From: Eubacterium sp. CAG:786
GTDB lineage: Bacteria > Bacillota > Clostridia > Oscillospirales > Ruminococcaceae
Direction: 5' to 3'
Assembly (NCBI GenBank): GCA_000432175.1
Contig: HF989458.1
Location: 1 to 10,401, forward strand
DNA: 10,401 nt
Part shown: in pieces, positions 1 to 7,540 of the stretch
Layout: the number at the start of each line of letters is the position of its first letter
How positions within the stretch are numbered: position 1 is the stretch's first letter
Position numbers and translations under genes: made by a program
The notes under the pieces: generated by a model
Database searches by the model: none
Seen by the model: the letters and a program-made list of their open reading frames with translations, nothing else
Told to the model about the DNA's origin: nothing

Positions 1-515
1 ACCTGAAAACGATCGGCGCATTCACTGCCGGCAGCAGCGTGACCGCGATGGAATTCGACGGCACTTCCCTGCTGACCAGCGACGGCGATGTTGTGACATT
101 CGCGGCCGACCTCTCAGCACCCGCTGAGCCGAAACCTCTCGCGCTGACTGCGGCAGCCGGCGTGATAAACGGCGAATATGCGCTGTGCCACAGCACTTCC
201 GCAGCCGGTATCGCACTTACGCTCTATCATCTCGAGGACGGAAAGGCAGTGCAAGCCGACAGCTTTTCAAAGACGCTGACCGCTGCCGAGCTTGAAAGCT
301 TCCGCTTTGTCGGCAGAAACACCACCGTCGTGAATGGAACGGAATGCAGCGGCGCTGCTTACACATGGTTCGACGGCGTTTCGCTGGTGAGCGAATTCGC
401 GGAAATGGGCAAATCCCGGAATATTCGCACGCTATACGACGACCCCGACGGATTTACCGCAGCAGCATACACAAACGACGGTCTTGTGCTGCTCTGCGGC
501 AACAGAAAACAATAA
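1..515 (+). CDS. C-terminal part of a beta-propeller-like protein (5' end outside window)
   Basis: The reading frame is open from base 3 to a TAA stop at 513-515 and runs off the left edge, giving about 170 visible residues; the GTG at 39 is only an internal codon. The visible protein consists of short beta-strand-like units separated by turns: DGDVVTF, NGEYALCHST, ALTLYHLEDG, YTWFDGVSLVSEF and YTNDGLVLLCGNRK. Such regularly spaced hydrophobic strands ending in DG or NG turns suggest the last blades of a beta-propeller, a fold common in secreted proteins of gut Firmicutes. No catalytic motif, dockerin, sorting signal or C-terminal membrane segment is visible. The signal peptide, if there is one, lies upstream. 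A terminator follows directly, so this is the last gene of its unit. The coding call is firm; the fold is inference and the function is unknown. Confidence 0.75.
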   Translation, partial: LKTIGAFTAGSSVTAMEFDGTSLLTSDGDVVTFAADLSAPAEPKPLALTAAAGVINGEYALCHSTSAAGIALTLYHLEDGKAVQADSFSKTLTAAELESFRFVGRNTTVVNGTECSGAAYTWFDGVSLVSEFAEMGKSRNIRTLYDDPDGFTAAAYTNDGLVLLCGNRKQ

Positions 516-520
516 AAATC

Positions 521-546
521 AGGAGCTGTGAAAACGGCTCCTTTTT
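521..546 (+). terminator. Rho-independent terminator after the beta-propeller-like gene
   Basis: A 6-bp stem, AGGAGC (521-526) with GCTCCT (537-542), encloses a 10-nt loop. A run of T continues to 546. It begins 5 bases after the stop codon at 513-515. Confidence 0.8.
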
Positions 547-644
547 GTATGAAAACGTATTCCGCAGCGCTTTATTTTAAGGTGGTATTTTATACAGAAT
601 GGCTGGTGCAAATTAATGCAAATGTCCAAAAATCTGAAATGGCG

Positions 645-673
645 TTGACAAAAAATAGATTGTAGTATATAAT
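645..673 (+). promoter_or_regulatory. Consensus sigma-A promoter of the CotH-like gene
   Basis: TTGACA at 645-650 and TATAAT at 668-673 are separated by exactly 17 bp, so both hexamers and the spacing match the housekeeping consensus perfectly. The predicted start near 680 gives a leader of about 30 nt before the GTG at 709. An AATTAAT heptamer occurs at 611, 671 and 681, the last two 10 bp apart and overlapping or following the -10 element. This could be an operator, or simply AT-rich promoter sequence. Confidence 0.88.
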
Positions 674-708
674 TAATATAAATTAATTTTTGCTGGAGGT
701 GCATTGCT

Positions 709-2136
709 GTGAAAATCAGATGCATTCTTTCTGCAGCCGTTGCCGGGGTACTGCTCCTGACGGGCTGCTCAGGCGATAATTCAGCCATATCAGAGGAAGA
801 ACACCCCACCGACGCACAAGGGCGCGTTATTCCCATAACCGACAGCTACACGCCGTCAACATATAAGCCAAGTTCGCAGGAAACTTCGGTGCTTAACGAG
901 CAGATACCCGGTGCTTTCGGCGAAGTCACTGACACAAAGATACCTGCGGTTTTCCTGAACATCGATGAGCAGACGGAGATCTCCCACGACGAATATTCCC
1001 CGTGCACCGTTCAGATAGACGCCGGCATGACCGACGGTCAGTACCAGAGCACCGGCGTGCTGCAGGCGGAGATACGCGGCAGGGGGCATTCCACCTGGAG
1101 CTGGCCAAAGAAGCCTTACAAGATAAAGCTTGAGGAAAAGACCTCGCTGCTCGGCATGGCAGAGGCAAAGCGCTGGGTACTTATCGCAAACTATGCAGAC
1201 GAGTCGCTGCTGCGTAATACGGTGGCATTCAACGTTGCACGCTCGCTGGAAAGCTTCCGGTTCGTGCCGAATGCAATCCCCGTGGACGTTTATCTCAACG
1301 GGATATATCAGGGTGTCTACACCCTCGGGGAACAGCTGGAAGTAAAGTCGTCGCGGCTTGCCATCGACGACAGCCTTTCCAGCGTGGAAACAGGCTACCT
1401 GCTTGAAATAGGCGGCGCTGACCCCAACGTTGACCAGAAGGGCTGGAACTATTTCGACCTGCCCTCCGGCTGCGGAATGAACATCAAGATAAAAAGCCCC
1501 GACACCGAAGAGGATCCCCAGGCTGAATACAACTGGACGCAGGCGCATTACGACTTCATATATGACTACATGTGCAAGGCTGACACCGCGATAACCACGC
1601 TCACCAACTATGACAAATACATCAACGTGAACAGCTTCATAGACTGGTTCCTGGTGCATGAATACACCTACAACCTGGACTCCTGCTTCCGTCGCAGCTG
1701 CTATATCACAAAGCCCAAGCTGTACCGGCTTGAGATGGGGCCTGTGTGGGATTTCGACCTTGCGTTCGGAAACATGTACATGGACAATCCGCAGTACAAC
1801 GACTGGGCAACGATAGGCGACAGCGACAACAACAGCTACATAGGGCTGACGTGGTACAACTACCTGATGACCGACGACAGCTTCCGCGAAAAGGTGCGCG
1901 CACGCTGGGACGAGGTAAAGGACGAGATGCTGCAGACTTCCCTTGACACGCTCAGCGAATACAAGCCGCTCATCATGCCCTCGGCAGAAAAAAATTTCGG
2001 GGTATGGAAAACGCTTTCCCGTGCGAATGGCTTCCAGCCGCTGGCAATGAAAGAGAACAACACCTATTCAAGTCAGCTGCAGTACCTGACGAAATTCTTC
2101 TACAGCAGGCAGAAATGGATAGACGAAAATCTGTGA
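709..2136 (+). CDS. CotH kinase family lipoprotein
   Basis: This 475-residue protein belongs to the CotH kinase family, atypical protein-kinase-like proteins first known from Bacillus spore coat and frequent on the surface of Ruminococcus. It starts at GTG 709, nine bases after GGAGG (695-699). Residues 1-20 form a lipoprotein signal ending in the lipobox LTGC with Cys20, followed by a Ser/Thr/Glu-rich linker to about residue 75. Family hallmarks follow: the strand PAVFLNID (79-86), EIRGRGHSTWSWPKKPYKIKL (121-141), an LRN segment near 168, VYLNGIYQGVYTLGEQ (194-209), and GPVWDFDLAFGN (344-355), whose Asp residues match the metal-binding DFD-like site. It ends without a dockerin or anchor, so it is expected on the outer membrane face as a lipoprotein. 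The flanking promoter and terminator make it monocistronic. The family call is strong; the phosphorylated substrate is unknown. Confidence 0.92.
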   Translation: MKIRCILSAAVAGVLLLTGCSGDNSAISEEEHPTDAQGRVIPITDSYTPSTYKPSSQETSVLNEQIPGAFGEVTDTKIPAVFLNIDEQTEISHDEYSPCTVQIDAGMTDGQYQSTGVLQAEIRGRGHSTWSWPKKPYKIKLEEKTSLLGMAEAKRWVLIANYADESLLRNTVAFNVARSLESFRFVPNAIPVDVYLNGIYQGVYTLGEQLEVKSSRLAIDDSLSSVETGYLLEIGGADPNVDQKGWNYFDLPSGCGMNIKIKSPDTEEDPQAEYNWTQAHYDFIYDYMCKADTAITTLTNYDKYINVNSFIDWFLVHEYTYNLDSCFRRSCYITKPKLYRLEMGPVWDFDLAFGNMYMDNPQYNDWATIGDSDNNSYIGLTWYNYLMTDDSFREKVRARWDEVKDEMLQTSLDTLSEYKPLIMPSAEKNFGVWKTLSRANGFQPLAMKENNTYSSQLQYLTKFFYSRQKWIDENL

Positions 2137-2143
2137 ATATATC

Positions 2144-2173
2144 CCCCGGGGCTGGCTCCGGGGAAATTTTTTT
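2144..2173 (+). terminator. Rho-independent terminator after the CotH-like gene
   Basis: CCCCGG (2144-2149) pairs with CCGGGG (2158-2163) around an 8-nt loop. It is followed by AAA and a run of seven T (2167-2173). The hairpin begins 7 bases after the TGA stop. Confidence 0.88.
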
Positions 2174-2223
2174 CATTCGCAGTCATCATGTCGTTTTTGT
2201 GCTATCGATTGGCGTTTAATTCC

Positions 2224-2252
2224 TTGCAAAACAGTCTGTGGTGCGATAAAAT
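2224..2252 (+). promoter_or_regulatory. Probable promoter of the GH43 gene
   Basis: TTGCAA (2224-2229) and TAAAAT (2247-2252) are 17 bp apart, between the CotH-gene terminator and the GH43 start. The predicted leader is about 28 nt and contains the ribosome binding site AAAAGGAG (2274-2281). A TATAAT also occurs at 2258-2263 but has no good -35 partner. Confidence 0.6.
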
Positions 2253-2286
2253 ATAAGTATAATACCATCACCGAAAAGGAGTCGCC

Positions 2287-3849
2287 ATGAAACACATTAA
2301 ATCACTATTATCATTAGCGCTGGCGCTGGCGCTGTGTGCCTGCTCTGCCGGTAAACCAGCAGACAGCGGCGCTTCGACCGACCAGCCTGCGGAATTCTCA
2401 CCGGATACAGCGTTCACGCTTGGCGGTAACATCACCGAAACCACACCAGGAGATATCACAATGACTTCACTTACCAGCATCTCATCAAAGACCACCGCCG
2501 AGGGAAACCCGCTGCTTTCCAACATCTTCTGCGCAGACCCCACCGCCGTTGAATACGAAGGCAGGCTGTACATCTACGGTACCAACGACCACCAGCAGTA
2601 CGAAGCCGTTGGCGCCGAGGGAAGCAACACATACGAGCACATAAAGTCCATCGTCATGATCTCCACCGACGATATGGTGAACTTCACCTACCACGGGACG
2701 ATAAACGTCGGCGAGATATGCCCCTGGGCATTTGCTTCCTGGGCGCCGTCGATAACCTCCCGCGTTGAGGACGACGGACTTACCCACTTCTATCTCTACT
2801 TCTCAAACAGCGGCTGGGGAACCGGCGTTATCACCGCGACCTCCCCCACCGGACCGTGGTCCGACCCGCTCGGCAATTCCCTCATCGACGGAAACACCCC
2901 GGGTCTTGACGGCTGTCAGTCACCCTTCGACCCCGGCGTATGCATCGACGAAAACGGGACCGGCTGGCTCTCATTCGGTGGAGGCACCGACGGAGCGCGC
3001 ATAGTGAAACTCGGCAGCGATATGCTCAGCCTTGACAGCGAAATAAAGAAGATTCCCTCCCCGTTCCATTTTGAAGCAAGCGAGCTGAACTACATCAACG
3101 GCACCTATGTCTACACCTACAACAACGACTGGAGCGGACATTACGAGAACTGGGACAAGGAAGGCGTATTCGCGCCGCCACAGTGCAGCATGTCCTACCT
3201 CACGACAAAGACGCCCCTCGACCCCGACAGCTGGGTATACCAGGACTACTACTTCAGAAACCCCGGCGAGCAGGGGTTGGAATACAGCAACAACCACACC
3301 CATCTGCAGAAGTATCAGGGAAAGTACTATCTGTTCTATCACGCTCTATTCCCGCAGAAATCCCTTGGCACTACAGGCGGCTTCCGCAGCCTGTGCGTGA
3401 ATGAAGCCCAGGTAGACGAGGAAAACGTGAAGATCTCCCCCGTAACCGGCACCAGAGAGGGCGTTTCACAGATAAAGCCGCTTGACCCGTTCAGTCCGGT
3501 GCAGGCAGAGAATATCGCCGCATGCGCAGGCACCGCGTATTCTGCGACAGAAGAACCGGGCGACATGACGGTATCCAACGGCACAAACGACGGCACCGGG
3601 GCGTGGCTCGCAGTACGCGGCGCTGATTTCGCAGACGGGGCAACCCGCTTTGCCGCAAGAGTTAAGGGCACCGGCAGAATAGACGTTTACATCGACGGCA
3701 TCGACGGAAATATCACCACGTCGCTGGAGTTCAGCGGCGACGACTGGCAGACGGTGTACAGCAGTGAATTTGCAGCGCTGACCGGTCAGCATGACGTTTA
3801 TTTCGTTATCTCCGACGGATTTGAATTCGACAGCTGGCAGTTCGCATAA
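2287..3849 (+). CDS. GH43 glycoside hydrolase with C-terminal CBM6, lipoprotein
   Basis: This 520-residue surface hydrolase probably removes arabinose or xylose units from arabinoxylan-type hemicellulose. It starts at ATG 2287 after AAAAGGAG. Residues 1-19 form a lipoprotein signal (lipobox LCAC, Cys19), then a Ser/Thr/Pro-rich linker to about residue 72. The five-bladed GH43 domain covers about 75-395. Its candidate catalytic residues are Asp84 in ADPTAV (general base), Asp215 in FDPGV (pKa modulator) and Glu263 in FEAS (general acid, nine residues before Gly272 as in the usual E-(G/A)-P...NG pattern). A metal or substrate His may be in NNHTHLQKY (335-343). A CBM6-like beta-sandwich covers about 402-520, opening VQAEN and closing EFDSWQF. 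No dockerin is present. The family is secure; arabinofuranosidase, arabinoxylan arabinofuranohydrolase and xylosidase activities cannot be separated by eye. Confidence 0.92.
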   Translation: MKHIKSLLSLALALALCACSAGKPADSGASTDQPAEFSPDTAFTLGGNITETTPGDITMTSLTSISSKTTAEGNPLLSNIFCADPTAVEYEGRLYIYGTNDHQQYEAVGAEGSNTYEHIKSIVMISTDDMVNFTYHGTINVGEICPWAFASWAPSITSRVEDDGLTHFYLYFSNSGWGTGVITATSPTGPWSDPLGNSLIDGNTPGLDGCQSPFDPGVCIDENGTGWLSFGGGTDGARIVKLGSDMLSLDSEIKKIPSPFHFEASELNYINGTYVYTYNNDWSGHYENWDKEGVFAPPQCSMSYLTTKTPLDPDSWVYQDYYFRNPGEQGLEYSNNHTHLQKYQGKYYLFYHALFPQKSLGTTGGFRSLCVNEAQVDEENVKISPVTGTREGVSQIKPLDPFSPVQAENIAACAGTAYSATEEPGDMTVSNGTNDGTGAWLAVRGADFADGATRFAARVKGTGRIDVYIDGIDGNITTSLEFSGDDWQTVYSSEFAALTGQHDVYFVISDGFEFDSWQFA

Positions 3850-3854
3850 AATTG

Positions 3855-3883
3855 ACCTCCCCTGAAATTTCAGGGGAGGTTTT
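3855..3883 (+). terminator. Bidirectional terminator between convergent GH43 and prophage genes
   Basis: ACCTCCCCTG (3855-3864) and CAGGGGAGGT (3871-3880) form a perfect 10-bp inverted repeat; the intervening AAATTT is itself self-complementary. On the + strand it runs into TTTT (3880-3883) just after the GH43 stop. On the - strand it begins a few bases after the stop at 3886 and is followed by CAATTTT, so it should also end the prophage transcript. Confidence 0.9.
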
Positions 3884-3885
3884 CG

Positions 3886-5205
3886 TCAGTTTGTGATGTC
3901 GTATGCGATCTTCAGGGTATGTTCGTTTGTCTTGACCAATGGCGTGGACAGGTTGTTCACCGTCGCCACATAGTTTGCCGCAGCACCGAGATACGGGTCT
4001 ATCGTAGACTTGTGAGCCACGTTGTAATACTGCGAAATACCGTGTACCGGATAATACGGCGGTTTGATATCCACCGAAGCGCCGAACGCCAATGGAGAAG
4101 TTGCGTCATTGAATGCGCTGTACCAGTTCCCACTGTAAAGCGAATATGAATACCCGTTGTACGCATGCATCGTGAGAACACCATTCAGGTTGCTGAACCA
4201 GAGGTCGCCGCTGCATTTTGTCGTCCAGTTCCCAGCGATCTCCCCCGAAGCTGAAAACGCCGTGAGGATATCTGACCACGCCGCGTAAAGCCTGCCTCCG
4301 TGTATTGCAGCCGCAGTAATATAATTGAATTTCTGCGACGTAGGCCATCTTTTCTTTGCAGAAACTGCAAACGTGTCCAGGTCAACAGAAACATAATCTA
4401 TATACGACTCATTTTCCGTGTTATACTGTTTTGCAAAGAAATACGCCTTGTTCTCGGCAGCGTCAAGATATGGTCTGGTGATATTGTCGCATTCTATCGG
4501 AAGCATTACGCTCCTGGTGTCATACGCCTCCTGGAGCGTGTTGATATTCACGCTGTCGTTGATGCAGATATTCTGCGGGTCAACGCTCTTTACCCTGGTG
4601 AATATAAGCTCCGACGAGCTGTTTTTCTGAACGTACAGATGCGTGAATTTTTCAGTGGTCGCAAGATAAAGTCCATATGCATGACAGAATTTATCCGTCG
4701 GGTCAATGGCGGTCTTGGTCACCGGGTTCATTATCAGCCCACCGGTTTTCTCATCGCTGGAAAACCCCGTGTTGCCGAAAAGCCTGCTTGTGAGGGCAAC
4801 GCAGTTTATAGTGCCGTTTGCCTTGTCCGTACCAAAATCCCAGACGAAATGATAGCCGTTGCCTGTTTCACCGGTTTCATTGAGATTAAGCGAACCGCGC
4901 GTCGCAAGCGAGCCTGCATACGCGTCCCCGGCAGTCGCCAGCGGAATGCAGTCCGGGGGCAGCATGACCGTATCCGCAGACTCGGTGAGCGTGGTGCTCA
5001 GCAGCATTATGCCGCCGAAAAGCTCCTTGTACAGCGGCAGCGATGTGCCGATGAAATCCGACCAGCTGAACTTCCCCATGATCGTGTAACCCGGCGGCGA
5101 AAGCAGCCTGCTGACTGCATTCGTCACCAGATTGTGCTCTGTGAATTCCCTTTCCACGCGCCCTGTCGCGGCGTTTGTAAGGGTGAATGTTGCCTTTCCC
5201 TTCAT
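3886..5205 (-). CDS. Putative phage distal tail or receptor-binding protein
   Basis: This 439-residue protein is the last gene of the prophage module. I chose ATG 5205-5203 because AGGAGG (revcomp of 5215-5220) precedes it and its A is shared with the TAA stop of the preceding gene (TAATG coupling). A longer frame back to 5274 exists but would overlap the upstream gene and lacks this site. The N-terminus (MKGKATFTLTNAATGRVE, then EHNLVTNAVSRLL) resembles the opening of many Firmicutes prophage proteins encoded just after the tail hub. The rest is rich in beta-strand-like, aromatic and Asn/Thr/Ser-rich segments, with propeller-like pieces such as AAIHGGRLYAAWSD, typical of a host-binding tail tip. 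No lyase or peptidase motif is recognised. Position and composition support the role; it is not based on a named domain. Confidence 0.65.
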   Translation of the reverse strand: MKGKATFTLTNAATGRVEREFTEHNLVTNAVSRLLSPPGYTIMGKFSWSDFIGTSLPLYKELFGGIMLLSTTLTESADTVMLPPDCIPLATAGDAYAGSLATRGSLNLNETGETGNGYHFVWDFGTDKANGTINCVALTSRLFGNTGFSSDEKTGGLIMNPVTKTAIDPTDKFCHAYGLYLATTEKFTHLYVQKNSSSELIFTRVKSVDPQNICINDSVNINTLQEAYDTRSVMLPIECDNITRPYLDAAENKAYFFAKQYNTENESYIDYVSVDLDTFAVSAKKRWPTSQKFNYITAAAIHGGRLYAAWSDILTAFSASGEIAGNWTTKCSGDLWFSNLNGVLTMHAYNGYSYSLYSGNWYSAFNDATSPLAFGASVDIKPPYYPVHGISQYYNVAHKSTIDPYLGAAANYVATVNNLSTPLVKTNEHTLKIAYDITN

Positions 5206-6689
5206 TATGTTATCCCTCCTGAATAATCGTCTGTGACTGCTTTCATCGTCATTGACGGCGAACCTATCTTCCACCGCTGCACGCGCTCATACAGCGGCAG
5301 CTTGTCCTGCTGGCTGCCGGAATTCCCATAAATGCCGTGCCCGACCAGGGTAGCTTCCATGTTTCCGCTGGCGATATAGGAATTGCCGCTGCGGGTCTTT
5401 GCCGTCACATAAATACGGTTCTTCCCCGCTGGCAGCGCCTCCGCAAGATGATACACATGCAGCAGGTGATAATCACCCTGCCCCAGCGTCTGCGTGAACG
5501 TCCTCGGAACATCGCTGCCATTCACATTGACTGCGACCGACAGAATATCCGCGTCGTTATTTTTCAGTGTGAAATTAACGTCCAGCTGCGCGAAGCAGTC
5601 CTCGGTGGTCTCAAAATCGAAATCCGCAATAATCTGCTCCGATGTTGTCAGCGCTATCTGTTCCTGATTTACGCGCTTGTAGTACACGGCGTTCTTCAGG
5701 TGCAGAAGCTTCTGCAGCAGCTTTTCGAGGTCGTCGCCGTCCTCGTTTATCTTGTTCTTGGAATACAGCTTAGCCGAAAGCCCACCGTCGTAGGTGTATT
5801 CGACCTCGCTTATCACCAGCGGGTAAAGCAGCTTCCCGTCCAGGAACTGTATCATGTCCCCCGCTTCAAGGAACGGAAGCCCCTGCATTTCAAGTTCCGC
5901 TCCATAAAAGAAGAACGGCTTGAACATCGAATAGATGTTGTCGAGTATTCCCTGTGTCATAAGCGGGTCGTATAGCTCCAGCGTGGAAATTTCAGCGCCA
6001 TTGCCTGCGACAAGTTCCCCGTCGCCGGTGTTGACCCTGACGCATGTGACTGTGGAACGTCCCATGTTTCTCTGGACTTCCCAGCAGCTTTTATCCAGCA
6101 GGAAATAGTCGGCGGTGTTGTGCTTTTTCAGCGTGAGCCTGCCTTGACGGTCCATCTTGGCGCACGCCTGATTTATGCCTGCTATGTAGCCTATCATGTC
6201 GCGCACGGTGCAGTCTGCGGGAATGCTCTCCACCTTGTACGGATAACCAGCTTCCGCACAGATGATGCCGTTGTCCTCGCACAGCTTCTTCAGAATAACG
6301 TCGCTGGTAGCCGGAAGCGTACCTGAATAGCTGAATGCAATATCAAGACTGTACATTCTGTCGTAAGCCGTCACGCTGACGATATTCCCCCTGACATACC
6401 TCTGGGAAATGAAGAACACGCCAAGCGGACACCACTCTTCCCCGTCGAAGCTGATGAACGCGCTGACCTCAGCCCCTGCGGAAAGCTCCCCGGTGAACCT
6501 GGCAGAAAAGTGCAGACGATTTGCGCAGGTGGTGCCTATCGTGAACCAGTCCGGGTGGACGACATCGTCAAACGACATGTCGATAAGCCTGTCGTCCAGG
6601 AACTCCTCACCGTCCGCGACTATCCTGCACCAGACGCGGCGCCCGTTATCCTGCGCAAGTTCCTTGAATTTGTCAGAAACACTGACCAT
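5205..6689 (-). CDS. Phage tail hub / tail-associated structural protein
   Basis: This 494-residue protein starts at ATG 6689-6687 after GAGGTGAG (6693-6700). Residues 1-200 resemble the hub-like domain of siphophage tail-tip (Tal or gp27-type) proteins: FTIGTTCANRLHF, an FDGEEWCPLGVFFIS strand, SVTAYDRMYSLD, then a helical segment with ILKKLCEDNGI and IAGINQACAKMDRQGRL. Residues about 315-345 (EDGDDLEKLLQKLLHLKN) look like a short coiled coil. After this comes a beta-sandwich-like C-terminal part (about 360-450) with the strand pattern of a jelly roll. The sequence gives no sign of an endopeptidase or lysozyme domain. It should sit at the distal end of the tail and connect to the putative receptor-binding protein downstream, with which it is translationally coupled. 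The hub assignment comes from motif pattern and gene order. Confidence 0.7.
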   Translation of the reverse strand: MVSVSDKFKELAQDNGRRVWCRIVADGEEFLDDRLIDMSFDDVVHPDWFTIGTTCANRLHFSARFTGELSAGAEVSAFISFDGEEWCPLGVFFISQRYVRGNIVSVTAYDRMYSLDIAFSYSGTLPATSDVILKKLCEDNGIICAEAGYPYKVESIPADCTVRDMIGYIAGINQACAKMDRQGRLTLKKHNTADYFLLDKSCWEVQRNMGRSTVTCVRVNTGDGELVAGNGAEISTLELYDPLMTQGILDNIYSMFKPFFFYGAELEMQGLPFLEAGDMIQFLDGKLLYPLVISEVEYTYDGGLSAKLYSKNKINEDGDDLEKLLQKLLHLKNAVYYKRVNQEQIALTTSEQIIADFDFETTEDCFAQLDVNFTLKNNDADILSVAVNVNGSDVPRTFTQTLGQGDYHLLHVYHLAEALPAGKNRIYVTAKTRSGNSYIASGNMEATLVGHGIYGNSGSQQDKLPLYERVQRWKIGSPSMTMKAVTDDYSGGIT

Positions 6690-6698
6690 TATCTCACC

Positions 6699-7043
6699 TC
6701 ATTTCTGCAGCATAACAAGTTCCACGCCGCCGTACATCGTCACCCCGTTCACCACGGCGACAGCCGGTGCAGGCTCGTCCGCAATGTGGAATTCAGCCGT
6801 GACCTCGCCCTCCGGAGCCGGGAACACAACAGTGACGAAAATCTCGCTGCAAAGCGTTCTGAGCTGCTTCATCTCGCTTTCGGTGAGCAGCCCGAAAAGT
6901 ACAGTCAGCTTGTATTTTCTGTTCACAAGGTCGATGAGCATATCTCCCTGCGTGTTGTAGTGAATGTCAGTTCTGCGGGTTTCACGCTCGGCTGAAAATT
7001 CAGTCACCTTATCGAAGCGGACATTGTTTATCGTTATCGTCAT
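6699..7043 (-). CDS. Small phage protein upstream of tail hub, function unknown
   Basis: This 114-residue protein starts at ATG 7043-7041 behind a strong AGGAGGT site (within 7046-7054). Its sequence has early strands (TITINNVRFDKVTEF), a central block DMLIDLVNRKYKLTVLFGLLTESEMKQLRTL, and a C-terminal strand region ending MYGGVELVMLQK. Similar-sized proteins encoded just before the tail hub are widespread in Clostridia prophages and may act in tail-tip or distal-tail assembly. No named domain was recognised with confidence. The stop codon lies 9 bases before the hub gene start, so the two are probably translated together. Confidence 0.65.
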   Translation of the reverse strand: MTITINNVRFDKVTEFSAERETRRTDIHYNTQGDMLIDLVNRKYKLTVLFGLLTESEMKQLRTLCSEIFVTVVFPAPEGEVTAEFHIADEPAPAVAVVNGVTMYGGVELVMLQK

Positions 7044-7052
7044 GGCTACCTC

Positions 7053-7184
7053 CTAGCGCTGCTTTCTGGCCTTTTTGGTATTCAGCTGCCGCGCGAGTTC
7101 CCGCGAACCAGTGCGCAGCAGCTTGGCAAGGCGATAGGCTTCCTCCCTGTCGCCGGCCGGCTTAGTGGATTTGTTTTCCTTCAT
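7053..7184 (-). CDS. 43-residue basic protein in the prophage module
   Basis: This short gene runs from ATG 7184-7182 to TAG at 7055-7053. It is preceded by GAAAGGAGGA (7191-7200), one of the best ribosome binding sites in the window, and its stop codon overlaps the leader of the next gene. The product opens MKENKSTKPAGDREEAYRLA and ends in a Lys/Arg-rich tail (KKARKQR). The middle (about residues 12-36, EEAYRLAKLLRTGSRELARQLN) looks helical and amphipathic. It could be a small tail-assembly or nucleic-acid-binding protein, or the fused remnant of a larger deleted gene. The good start signal and exact fit between neighbours favour a real gene. Function is unknown. Confidence 0.65.
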   Translation of the reverse strand: MKENKSTKPAGDREEAYRLAKLLRTGSRELARQLNTKKARKQR

Positions 7185-7198
7185 GTTCGATCCTCCTT

Positions 7199-7540
7199 TC
7201 AGCCGGTGTGTTCTCCACCGGTCTTTTTTGCTCTTATGCGGTAGTGGTGCGGTTTCTCTCCAGAAAAAAGCGCAGCTTCCACGATTTCGAACAGTTCACC
7301 GCAATACCTCAGCGACTGCCCTGCATTGAATTCTGTACCAGCTGGTTCTGAATTCGTGCAGTCAAAGTAAACCACAAGCTCGGTGCAGTCCCTTGCGTGA
7401 GTTACGAGATGATCTGTAACAGCGCTGGTGCGTATAACTCTCACGCAGTCAAGTTCCTGCTCGGAATACCCGCTGGCTTCCGGCGTGAGCAGCGTCACGC
7501 TGTCAGTCAGTAATTCCGACGGGATAGATCTGACGGTCAT
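7199..7540 (-). CDS. Phage minor capsid / head-tail joining protein
   Basis: This 113-residue protein starts at ATG 7540-7538, overlapping the TGA stop of the preceding gene (ATGA, 4 bases). The opening TVRSIPSELLTDSVTLL matches the pattern of the putative minor capsid proteins found after head-tail connectors in Firmicutes siphophages, which form or close the neck between head and tail. The remainder is beta-rich (TELVVYFDCTN, QSLRYCGELFEIVEAALFS) and ends in KPHHYRIRAKK, a typical closing strand of small neck proteins. Such proteins normally precede tail-terminator and tail-tube genes, but here the next genes are a 43-residue ORF and tail-tip genes. Confidence is moderate on family and high on coding. 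Confidence 0.7.
   Translation of the reverse strand: MTVRSIPSELLTDSVTLLTPEASGYSEQELDCVRVIRTSAVTDHLVTHARDCTELVVYFDCTNSEPAGTEFNAGQSLRYCGELFEIVEAALFSGEKPHHYRIRAKKTGGEHTG

Noticed and set aside
856..1659. A 267-residue open frame on the - strand opposite the CotH-like gene.
   Set aside because: It is a shadow of a well-supported gene. It has a composition unlike real proteins, no ribosome binding site and no family pattern.
3064..3090. Glu266 of the GH43 protein as the catalytic acid.
   Set aside because: Glu263 in FEAS has the family spacing of nine residues to the NG turn, so Glu266 is probably not catalytic.
4300..5226. A 308-residue + strand frame opposite the tail protein.
   Set aside because: Arg/Ile-rich antisense shadow without domain pattern or start signal; the - strand gene is coupled to its neighbours.
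5206..5274. A 23-residue upstream extension of the 439-residue tail protein.
   Set aside because: It would overlap the preceding gene by 70 bases and has no ribosome binding site, while ATG 5205 has AGGAGG and a TAATG coupling.
5337..5975. A 212-residue + strand frame opposite the tail-hub gene.
   Set aside because: Antisense shadow of a convincing phage structural gene; no ribosome binding site or recognisable domain.
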